DNA from: Roseococcus sp. SDR
GTDB lineage: Bacteria; Pseudomonadota; Alphaproteobacteria; Acetobacterales; Acetobacteraceae
Length of the DNA: 64,000 nucleotides
Reading direction: 5' to 3'
Assembly (NCBI RefSeq): GCF_019083995.1
Contig: NZ_JAHRCU010000004.1
Location: forward strand, 1 to 64,000
The position numbers and the translations under genes were made by a program. Below, piece by piece: positions 54,150-64,000 of this stretch (position 1 is its first letter; every line of letters starts with the position of its first letter). The notes beneath the pieces are model-generated. The model was given only the letters and a program-made list of their open reading frames with translations. It was not told the DNA's origin and ran no database searches.

Positions 54150-55289
54150 ATGCTCCAACCCATCCTGCTTGGGCTGCTCGCGGCCTTTGTCGGCTTCGCC
54201 TCCTCCTTCGCCGTGGTTCTCGCGGGCTTCGCCGCGATGGGGGCGACACCCGAGCAGGCGGCCTCCGGTCTCATCATGCTCTGCCTCTTGATGGGTGTGC
54301 TGGGGGCGGGCTTCTCGATCATCTGGCGCATGCCGGTCTCCATCGCCTGGTCCACGCCGGGGGCGGCGCTGCTGGTGACGACCGGCGCGCCGGCGGGTGG
54401 GTTTTCAGCCGCGGTCGGCGCCTTTCTGGCGGCCTCTCTGCTGCTGATGGCGGCGGGGCTCTGGCGCCCCGTCGCACGTGCCGTCGAGCGTATTCCGCCG
54501 CCCATCGCCGCCGCCATGCTGGCGGGCGTGCTGCTTGATCTCTGTCTCGCGCCGGTGCGCGCCGTGGGCGCCCTGCCGTGGCTCGCGCTGCCCGTGGTGC
54601 TGGCCTGGGCGGTCATGCTGAAGCTGAACCGCCTCTGGGCCGTACCGGCCGCCGTGGTGGTGGCCGTGGCCGCCCTGCTGCTGGGGCCCGGCCTGCCGGG
54701 TGCCGGCCATTGGGAGGCGCCCCGCCTCGTCTGGGTCGCGCCCAGCTTCGAATGGGGCGCGATGGTGGGCATCGCGCTGCCGCTGTTTCTCGTCACCATG
54801 GCCTCGCAGAACCTGCCCGGCTACGCCGTGCTGCAGGCGAATGGCTACAAGCCCGAGATGCGGCCGGTCTTCCTCGCAACCGGCGGCGGCAGCTTCCTCG
54901 GTGCCTTCTTCGGCGGACAGCTGGTCAACCTCGCCGCCATCACGGCGGCGCTCTGCGCTGGGCCGGAATCGCATCCGGACCCGCAGCGCCGCTGGGTGGC
55001 GGGGCTGGTCGCGAGCCTTGGCTATCTGGGTTTCGCGTTGCTGGCCGGCGTCGCGGCGGCGGTGGTGGCGGCCGCGCCGCCTTTGCTGATCCAGGCGGTG
55101 GCGGGGCTGGCCCTGCTCGCCTCGCTGGCCGGGGCATTGACGGCATCCATGGCGCAGGAGCCGCTGCGCGTGCCGGCCATCGTCACCTTCGTCGTCTCCG
55201 CCTCCGGGCTCAGCGTGGGCGGCATCGGCGCCGCCTTCTGGGGCCTTGTGGCGGGCGGCGCTCTGATGTGGCTGCTGCGAGCGCGGTGA
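54150..55289 (+). CDS. benE: BenE-family transporter
   Basis: A 379-residue membrane protein with about 12 hydrophobic segments. The family motif WSTPGAALL follows RMPVSIA, and TMASQNLPGYAVLQANGY and GGGSFLGAFFGGQLVNLAAITAALCAGPESH match BenE benzoate:H+ symporters. It may import an aromatic or related acid; 4-hydroxybenzoate hydroxylase is encoded 2 kb downstream on the other strand. It starts 5 bases after the acylase stop. Confidence 0.9.
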   Translation: MLQPILLGLLAAFVGFASSFAVVLAGFAAMGATPEQAASGLIMLCLLMGVLGAGFSIIWRMPVSIAWSTPGAALLVTTGAPAGGFSAAVGAFLAASLLLMAAGLWRPVARAVERIPPPIAAAMLAGVLLDLCLAPVRAVGALPWLALPVVLAWAVMLKLNRLWAVPAAVVVAVAALLLGPGLPGAGHWEAPRLVWVAPSFEWGAMVGIALPLFLVTMASQNLPGYAVLQANGYKPEMRPVFLATGGGSFLGAFFGGQLVNLAAITAALCAGPESHPDPQRRWVAGLVASLGYLGFALLAGVAAAVVAAAPPLLIQAVAGLALLASLAGALTASMAQEPLRVPAIVTFVVSASGLSVGGIGAAFWGLVAGGALMWLLRAR

Positions 55290-55295
55290 GGCGGC

Positions 55296-56168
55296 TCAGT
55301 CGCCCTTGAGGATAGCGCGCGCCTCGGCCGGGCTCGCCGCGTGCTCGCCGAGTTCTTCGACGATGCGCTTGGCCCGCGCGACCAGAGGCGCGTTCCCCTC
55401 GGCCAGCACGCCGCGCGCCAGGTAGAGATTATCCTCAAGCCCCACGCGCACATGCCCGCCCAGGATCACCGCCTGCGCCACCATGGGGAATTGCGCGCGG
55501 CTGATGCCGAAGGCGGACCAGATGCCGCCCGCCGGGACAAGCTGCTTCAGCGCCAGCATCGCCTCCGTCGTCGCGGGCGCACCCCAGGCGATGCCGAGGC
55601 AGAGCTGGAACCAGGGCGGTGCCTCGAAGAGGCCGCGCTTCACCATATCGGCCGCCAGCGCGGCATGGCCGAGGTCGAAGACCTCCAGCTCCGGCTTCAC
55701 GCCGGCCTCGCGGATCATCTGCGCCATGGCCGCCAGGTGCGCGGGCGTGTTCACGAAGGCGGTCGGCCCGAAATTCATGGTCGCGACGTCGAGCGAGCAG
55801 ATGTCGGGCTTCAGCTCCAGCACATGCGCCACGCGCTCTTCCGGCGTCGCCATGCCGCGCGGCCGGGCGTTCACATTCGGGTCCTCGCCGGGGGCGAAGC
55901 TGGCGCCGGGGCCGGTCGTCAGGTTGATCAGCACGTCGCTGCCCGCGTCGCGAATGCGGCTCACCGTCTCCCGATACAGCGCCACGTCGCGCGAGGGCTT
56001 GCCCGTCTCGGGATTGCGGACATGGATATGGACGATCGCGGCGCCCGCTGCCCGCGCAGCCAGCGCCTCACTTGCCAGCTGCGCCGGCGTGATGGGCACA
56101 TGCGGCGAGGCGCCGGTGCTGTCCGCGCCGCCGGTCAGCGCCGCGGTGATGATGACGGGCCTACTCAC
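55296..56168 (-). CDS. BKACE-family beta-keto acid cleavage enzyme (DUF849)
   Basis: A 290-residue DUF849 protein. These Zn enzymes condense a beta-keto acid with acetyl-CoA to give acetoacetate and an acyl-CoA. The metal pair is His47 and His49 in IVHIHVRNPETGKPSRD; INLTTGPGA, SLDVATMNFG and GGHVRVGLEDNLYL are family features. Start is GTG at 56168. It lies 9 bases beyond the oxidoreductase gene, in a leftward operon with pobA. Confidence 0.9.
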   Translation of the reverse strand: MSRPVIITAALTGGADSTGASPHVPITPAQLASEALAARAAGAAIVHIHVRNPETGKPSRDVALYRETVSRIRDAGSDVLINLTTGPGASFAPGEDPNVNARPRGMATPEERVAHVLELKPDICSLDVATMNFGPTAFVNTPAHLAAMAQMIREAGVKPELEVFDLGHAALAADMVKRGLFEAPPWFQLCLGIAWGAPATTEAMLALKQLVPAGGIWSAFGISRAQFPMVAQAVILGGHVRVGLEDNLYLARGVLAEGNAPLVARAKRIVEELGEHAASPAEARAILKGD

Positions 56169-56177
56169 GGGCGCGGC

Positions 56178-58305
<2,128 letters not shown>

Positions 58306-58360
58306 CTACCCGAGAGCCCGGCAATGGCGCAGAATGGGCCTCTCGACAACGGGGGTTCGC

Positions 58361-58978
58361 ATGGAACAGCCACGCCGCATTGATGTCATTTCCGACGCGA
58401 TCTGCCCCTGGTGCTGGATCGGCAAGCGGCAGATGGAGCGGGCGCTGGCCATGCTGGACCAGCCCTTCACCATCCATTGGCGTCCGTACCAGCTCAATCC
58501 CGAGATGCCGGTGGAAGGGGTGGAGCGCGCGGCCTATCGCGCCGCCAAGTTCGGCAGCGTGGAGCGCGGCGCCGAGCTGGACGCGAATGTCGCCCAGGCC
58601 GGCCGCGGCGTGGGGCTGGAATTCCGGCATGACCGCATGCTGCGCACGCCCAACACCATCGCCGCCCACCGCCTGATCCGGTGGGCTGGCGAGAAGCAGA
58701 ATGAGATGGTGGAGGCGCTGTTCCAAGCCTATTTCCACGACGGGAAGGACATTGGCGACCATGCGACGCTCGCCGCCATCGCCGCCACGCTGGATCTCGA
58801 TGCCGCGGCCTTCCTCGCCTCCGACGAACATGAGGCGGAAGTCCGCGCCGAGGACGCGCATTTCCGCCGCATCGGCATCAATGGCGTGCCGAGCTTCGCC
58901 CTTGACGGCCAGGTGATGTTCTCCGGCGCCTATCCGGCCGAGCACATGGCGCAGATCTTCGGCCGGCGCGCCGCCTGA
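58361..58978 (+). CDS. FrnE-like DsbA-family oxidoreductase
   Basis: A 205-residue thioredoxin-fold protein with CPWC at residues 15-18 in SDAICPWCWIGKRQMERAL, IGINGVPSFALDG with cis-Pro, and no signal peptide, so cytoplasmic. The FrnE family includes polyketide isomerases and Deinococcus stress oxidoreductases. It is divergent from pobA and overlaps the CinA-like gene by one base (TGATG). Confidence 0.9.
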   Translation: MEQPRRIDVISDAICPWCWIGKRQMERALAMLDQPFTIHWRPYQLNPEMPVEGVERAAYRAAKFGSVERGAELDANVAQAGRGVGLEFRHDRMLRTPNTIAAHRLIRWAGEKQNEMVEALFQAYFHDGKDIGDHATLAAIAATLDLDAAAFLASDEHEAEVRAEDAHFRRIGINGVPSFALDGQVMFSGAYPAEHMAQIFGRRAA

Positions 58979-59460
58979 TGGAGGCGGTGCTGGCACGGGC
59001 CGCGCTTCTGGGGACGCGGTTGCGCGCGCGGGGCGAGACCATCGCGGTCTCGGAATCCTCCTCGGGCGGCCTGATCTCGGCGGCGCTGCTCGCCCTGCCC
59101 GGCGCCTCGGCCTATTTCATGGGGGGCGCGGTCACCTACACGGCCACCGCGCGCGGGGCTCTCGCCGGCATCACGGCCGAACAGATGACGGGCCTGCGCT
59201 CGGCCAGCGAGCCCTACGCCCTGCTGCTGGCCCGAACCATGCGCGAGCGGTTGCGCACGACCTGGGGCCTGGCCGAGACCGGCGCCTCCGGCCCCACCGG
59301 CAACCGCTATGGCGATGCGGCGGGCCACACCTGCCTCGCCATCGCCGGCCCGGTCGAGATGGTCCGCACGCTGGAGACGGGCCATGGCGAGCGTTGGCCC
59401 AACATGCTGGAATTCGCCCTGGCCGCGCTGGGCCTGCTGGACGAGGCGCTCAGCGATTGA
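58978..59460 (+). CDS. pncC: CinA C-terminal domain protein (NMN deamidase-like)
   Basis: A 160-residue stand-alone CinA C-terminal domain (PncC type), which deamidates nicotinamide mononucleotide. Features are TIAVSESSSGGLISAALLALPGAS, FMGGAVTYTATARGALAGI and ETGASGPTGNRYGDAAGHTCLAI. The start shares one base with the FrnE-like stop. Convergent with the next gene, overlapping it by 11 bp. Confidence 0.88.
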   Translation: MEAVLARAALLGTRLRARGETIAVSESSSGGLISAALLALPGASAYFMGGAVTYTATARGALAGITAEQMTGLRSASEPYALLLARTMRERLRTTWGLAETGASGPTGNRYGDAAGHTCLAIAGPVEMVRTLETGHGERWPNMLEFALAALGLLDEALSD

Positions 59461-60043
59461 GCGGCGCGCCGGCCAGCCAGGCCGCGCCATCGGCATAGAG
59501 GCGCTCGACCTCGGGCCCCTTCAGCCCGGGCATGTCGCGCTTCACGGCATAGCCGATGCGGCTCTGCAGATAGGCCAGATGCCGGTAGCCCTCGGGGAAT
59601 TGCGCGAGCAGCGCGGCATCCAGCGAAAGCCGCGCATCGGGCGCCACCGGGTCCATCCGGTCCTTTTCGTAGATCGGCTGGCGCAGCAGCAGCTTCCAGC
59701 GACCTTCATGGCGCTCCACGAAATCATAGAAGCGGCCGGTGCAGACCACATCCACCAGCACGCCCTCCACCTCGGCGCGCTGGCTGATGGTCATCTTGGT
59801 CTGGGCGATGGCGCGGTCGCCGCGGATGTCGCTGCTGTGCCCGCCCAGGAAATGCAGGATGGAGACGCCGCGGCTCCACCCCTCGATGCTGGCGGCGATG
59901 AATTCCTTGGCCGTGCCCTGCTTCCAGGTGGCCATCATCCGGCCCTCCGGGTGCCAACAGCTGGCGAAGCGCGCCCAGTCGCCGGCATCGCGCCAGACCG
60001 CCCAGTTCTCGATCAGGGCGCGGATTTCGAGCGCGTCGCGCAT
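59450..60043 (-). CDS. SnoaL-like (NTF2 fold) protein
   Basis: A 197-residue protein whose first ~130 residues form a SnoaL/NTF2-like domain: MRDALEIRALIENWAVWRDAGDWARFASCWHPEGRM, FLGGHSSDIRGDRAIAQTKMT and TGRFYDFVERHEGRWKLLLRQPIYEKD. Such domains occur in ring-hydroxylating subunits and polyketide cyclases. Its start shares one base with the stop of the alpha/beta hydrolase, so they are coupled. Substrate unknown. Confidence 0.8.
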   Translation of the reverse strand: MRDALEIRALIENWAVWRDAGDWARFASCWHPEGRMMATWKQGTAKEFIAASIEGWSRGVSILHFLGGHSSDIRGDRAIAQTKMTISQRAEVEGVLVDVVCTGRFYDFVERHEGRWKLLLRQPIYEKDRMDPVAPDARLSLDAALLAQFPEGYRHLAYLQSRIGYAVKRDMPGLKGPEVERLYADGAAWLAGAPLNR

Positions 60044-60927
60044 CAGCGCTTCGCCGCGATGATGCCGCCCGACAGGCTCGCCGGAATGCGGTCCCGCCAG
60101 GCGCCTCCATCCACCGCCGTGATGAAGTCGAGCAGAGCGCGGTTGAAGGCGTCCGGGTCCTCCAGGTTCATCGTGTGCCCGCATTTCGGCATGACGAGGA
60201 GGGCGGAGCTGCTGATGGTGCGCTTCAGGTAGAGCGCGGGCTCCAGCGTCGGGTCATCCTCGTCGCCGGCGATGATGAAGGTAGGCAGCTTCAGCTTGCG
60301 GAAGCGGTCCTCCAGCTCGAAGAGCGAGGGGCGCTCGCGCTGCACGCCGAGCATGGTCAGCGCCGAGCCCTCTGCGGAATGCTCCGCCATCTGCGCCTCG
60401 AACTCCGCGAAGCCGCGCGCGTCCTTCTCCTCGAAGACGAGGCGCGTCGGCCCATGGGTGTAGGTATGGGCGAAGGCCTTCATGCCCTCGGCGCGGAGTT
60501 GTGCCACCGAGGCGTCAAGCTCCGCCTGGAACTGCGCGCGCTTGCCCGGGGCGGCGCCATAGCCGACGCCCGCCGCCGTCAGGCTTCGCGCCAGATGCGG
60601 ATAGCGAAGGCCCAGATGCAGCGTGGCGAAGGCGCCCATCGAGAGGCCCACCACATGGGCGGGGGCCAGGTTCAGCCCCTTGATGACCGCGGCGATGTCG
60701 TCCGTCGCGCGGTCCTGGCTGTAGGCCTTCGGGCTGGTCGGCACGCTGCTCGGCGGATAGCCGCGGGCATGAAAGGCGATGCAGCGGTAGCGGCGGGAGA
60801 AGAAGCGGATCTGCGGTTCCCAGCTGCGCGCGTCGCCCGCGAATTCATGGGCGAAGACGAGCGGCGTGCCCTCCCCCGCCTCGATGTAATGCAGGTCAAC
60901 GCCATCCTCGGTGCGGATGCTGGGCAT
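60043..60927 (-). CDS. Alpha/beta hydrolase
   Basis: A 294-residue cytoplasmic alpha/beta-hydrolase. Nucleophile Ser96 is in GLSMGAF, the acid in IIAGDEDDPT and the His in PKCGHTMNLEDPDAF; HEFAGDARSWEPQ gives the oxyanion loop. Similar to 3-oxoadipate enol-lactonases and haloperoxidase-like esterases. ATG at 60927 has GGAGGAG ten bases upstream. Divergent from the ring-opening amidohydrolase gene. Confidence 0.87.
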   Translation of the reverse strand: MPSIRTEDGVDLHYIEAGEGTPLVFAHEFAGDARSWEPQIRFFSRRYRCIAFHARGYPPSSVPTSPKAYSQDRATDDIAAVIKGLNLAPAHVVGLSMGAFATLHLGLRYPHLARSLTAAGVGYGAAPGKRAQFQAELDASVAQLRAEGMKAFAHTYTHGPTRLVFEEKDARGFAEFEAQMAEHSAEGSALTMLGVQRERPSLFELEDRFRKLKLPTFIIAGDEDDPTLEPALYLKRTISSSALLVMPKCGHTMNLEDPDAFNRALLDFITAVDGGAWRDRIPASLSGGIIAAKR

Positions 60928-61015
60928 GCGGGGAATCTCCTCCTGGGGCGGGCCGCAGCTTGCGTCGTGGCCCCGGGCGCGGCAAGGGACGGCCGCTTCC
61001 CAGGAGAGTTCCGCC

Positions 61016-62116
61016 ATGCCCCGCCAAGCCCTCGCACTCCGCGTGCCCATGCGCCATCCGGGCGATGTCTCCGCGATCGCCGCGCTGTTCGATGCGGGCG
61101 CGCTACGGCCCGAGGAGGTGGTCGCGATCCTCGGCAAGACCGAGGGCAATGGCTGCGTGAACGACTTCACCCGCGCCTATGCGGTGAGCGCGCTGGCGGG
61201 GATGCTGGGGGCGCGGATGGGAGTCACGCCTGAGGTGGTGATGGCGCAGGTCGCGCTCGTCATGTCGGGCGGGACGGAGGGCGGGCTCGCGCCACATTTC
61301 CTGGTGCTGGCGGTGCGCGAGGTGGCGGCGCCCGCGACCGGCGCGCTGGCCATCGGGGTCGGCTTCACGCCGGATTTCGCGCCGGAGGAGATCGGCCGGA
61401 TGGCGCAGCTCCGCGCCACGGCCGCGGCGGTGCGCGCTGCCATGCAGCATGCCGGCATCAGCGACCCGGCGGAGGTCCATTATGTCCAGGTGAAATGCCC
61501 GCTGATCACCTCGGCCAAGGTGGCGGATGCCCTGGCGCGCGGACAAAGCGTGGCGACGCATGAGACCTACCCCTCCATGGGCCTTTCCCGGGGCGCGGCG
61601 GCGCTGGGGGTCGCGCTGGCGCTGGGCGAAATCCCGGAGGGCGCGCTCTCCGATGCCGTGATCGGCGCCGACTGGTCGCTGCATTCCGGCCGGGCCAGCT
61701 GCTCGGCGGGCGTCGAGCTCGAGCGCTGCGAGGTGATCGTGCTGGGCAATAGCCCGGCCTGGGCCGGCGACCTTGTCATCGGGCATGACGTGATGGCCGA
61801 TGCGGTGGATTTCGGGGCGGTGCAGCGGGCGCTGGCCTCGGTCGGGCTGGGCGCGCCCGGGCAGCTGGACGCCACAGCCAGGGCGCGGCTGGTGGCGGTG
61901 CTGGCCAAGGCCGAGCCCTCCAGCACCGGCAGTATCCGCGGACTGCGCCACATCATGAATGATGACAGCGACATCAACGCGACCCGCCACGCCCGCGCCC
62001 TGGTGGGCGGCGTGATCGCGGCCGCGGTGGGCCGGACAGACCTCTTCGTCTCGGGCGGCGCTGAGCACCAGGGGCCCGATGGTGGCGGGCCGGTGGCGGT
62101 GATTGCGCGGAGATAA
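61016..62116 (+). CDS. Cyanuric acid hydrolase/barbiturase family protein
   Basis: A 366-residue ring-opening amidohydrolase of the AtzD/TrzD/barbiturase family, which opens cyclic imides such as cyanuric acid or barbiturate. The three-fold repeat, each with a conserved Ser motif, is seen as VMSGGTEGG, WSLHSGRASCSAG and LFVSGGAEHQGPDGGGP; conserved Lys lies in GKTEGNGCVNDFTR and VKCPLITSAKV. AGGAG precedes the ATG. The exact substrate cannot be read from sequence. Confidence 0.9.
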   Translation: MPRQALALRVPMRHPGDVSAIAALFDAGALRPEEVVAILGKTEGNGCVNDFTRAYAVSALAGMLGARMGVTPEVVMAQVALVMSGGTEGGLAPHFLVLAVREVAAPATGALAIGVGFTPDFAPEEIGRMAQLRATAAAVRAAMQHAGISDPAEVHYVQVKCPLITSAKVADALARGQSVATHETYPSMGLSRGAAALGVALALGEIPEGALSDAVIGADWSLHSGRASCSAGVELERCEVIVLGNSPAWAGDLVIGHDVMADAVDFGAVQRALASVGLGAPGQLDATARARLVAVLAKAEPSSTGSIRGLRHIMNDDSDINATRHARALVGGVIAAAVGRTDLFVSGGAEHQGPDGGGPVAVIARR

Positions 62117-62202
62117 TCCGGCTTATCCAACGGAATGTCGCGCGGGGGGCTGGAAACCGGACGCGGTTGGTCCTATTTGACCGTCACCGCAGGAGAACGC
62201 CG

Positions 62203-62658
62203 GTGCTGAAACTCTCCAGATTGACCGATTACGCCGTGGTGGTGCTGTCGCGCATGGGGCGGGACAGTGAGCCGCTGCAAAGCGCCCCGGGCATCGCCGC
62301 CCGCACCGGCCTGGCCGAGCCCACCGTCGCCAAAGTTCTGAAAATTCTGGCACAATCCGAGATCGTTGAGGGCCTGCGCGGGGCGCGGGGCGGATACCGC
62401 CTGACGCGCCCGCTCAGCAGCATCACCCTGGCCGAGGTCATCGTCGCCTTCGATGGCCCCATCGCGCTCACCGCCTGCGTGGATGGCGGGATGGGCGGCT
62501 GCGAGAGCGAGCATCTCTGCCCCGTCCGGGGCCGCTGGGACCCCGTGAACCACGCCATCCGCGAGGCGCTGGCCGGCATTTCCGTCGCCGACCTGGCCGG
62601 CGGGGGCTGCGGGGCCAGCCTTTCCTTCACCACCGACCAATTCGTCGCCGCCGAGTAG
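62203..62658 (+). CDS. Rrf2-family Fe-S regulator of the SUF operon
   Basis: A 151-residue Rrf2/IscR-like regulator. The N-terminal HTH reads [17 protein letters not shown] and [20 protein letters not shown], with GARGGYRL as wing. Three cysteines for a Fe-S cluster are Cys92, Cys100 and Cys106 ([15 protein letters not shown]). It is the SUF-system regulator type placed directly ahead of sufB. Start is GTG at 62203 with AGGAGA six bases upstream. Confidence 0.9.
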   Translation: MLKLSRLTDYAVVVLSRMGRDSEPLQSAPGIAARTGLAEPTVAKVLKILAQSEIVEGLRGARGGYRLTRPLSSITLAEVIVAFDGPIALTACVDGGMGGCESEHLCPVRGRWDPVNHAIREALAGISVADLAGGGCGASLSFTTDQFVAAE

Positions 62659-62666
62659 GAGCGCCT

Positions 62667-64000
<1,334 letters not shown>

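Overview
The window is GC-rich, tightly packed bacterial DNA with many 1-4 bp stop/start overlaps. Gene content suggests an alphaproteobacterium, most likely an Acetobacteraceae (Roseomonas-like) member: a full C-P lyase operon, Bug/TctC binding proteins, an HmrR/CueR-type copper operon and a SUF operon led by an Rrf2 regulator. The taxonomic placement is inference from gene content. Both edges cut genes: a giant RTX protein on the left and sufB on the right.

Layout. (1) 1-3395: 3' part of a secreted repeat protein, with Ig-like repeats, RTX repeats and a type I secretion C-terminus. (2) 3734-20188: phosphonate region. phnGHIJKLM plus a DUF1045 gene run rightward from 7783. A divergent leftward operon holds phnF, a second and divergent phnM, a class V aminotransferase and a PHP-family phosphoesterase. 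A phnDCE1E2 transporter lies at 16766-20188 and glpD follows it. phnN and phnP are not in the window, and the PHP or DUF1045 protein may replace them. Between the catabolic and transport genes are an EF-hand protein, tRNA-Thr(UGU), rlmB-like and hydratase genes. (3) 21668-28381: a leftward operon of two transglutaminase-like proteins and an ATP-grasp/alpha-E fusion. (4) 28515-30622: enoyl-CoA hydratase and cyclopropane fatty acid synthase. (5) 30729-36598: a leftward run containing a predicted copper-acquisition set (DUF2946, TonB-dependent receptor, YcnI-like, small Cys protein, PCu(A)C chaperone, membrane protein), preceded by thpR and an SGNH esterase. (6) 36597-40709: ABC exporter pair (YbbA/YbbP-like) and a Bax-inhibitor-1 protein with a clear terminator. 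(7) 40779-44066: an EmrE-like pump gene broken by one stop codon, then copZ-cueR-copA. (8) 44155-55289: secreted protease, then a long catabolic run (hydrolase, D-2-hydroxyacid dehydrogenase, amidohydrolase, two Bug proteins, M20 peptidase, penicillin acylase, BenE-type transporter). (9) 55296-62116: BKACE enzyme, oxidoreductase, 4-hydroxybenzoate hydroxylase, FrnE-like and CinA-like genes, SnoaL-like protein, alpha/beta hydrolase, and a cyanuric acid hydrolase/barbiturase family protein. (10) 62203-64000: SUF regulator and sufB.

How it fits together. The phosphonate genes form a near-complete uptake and C-P cleavage route. Their divergent control region carries a perfect 10-bp palindrome touching the phnG start codon, a good candidate PhnF operator. 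Copper is handled by two separate loci, one apparently for acquisition and one for export. The 44-62 kb part looks like a catabolic accessory region for amides, aromatic acids and cyclic imides. Substrates there are inferred only from families.
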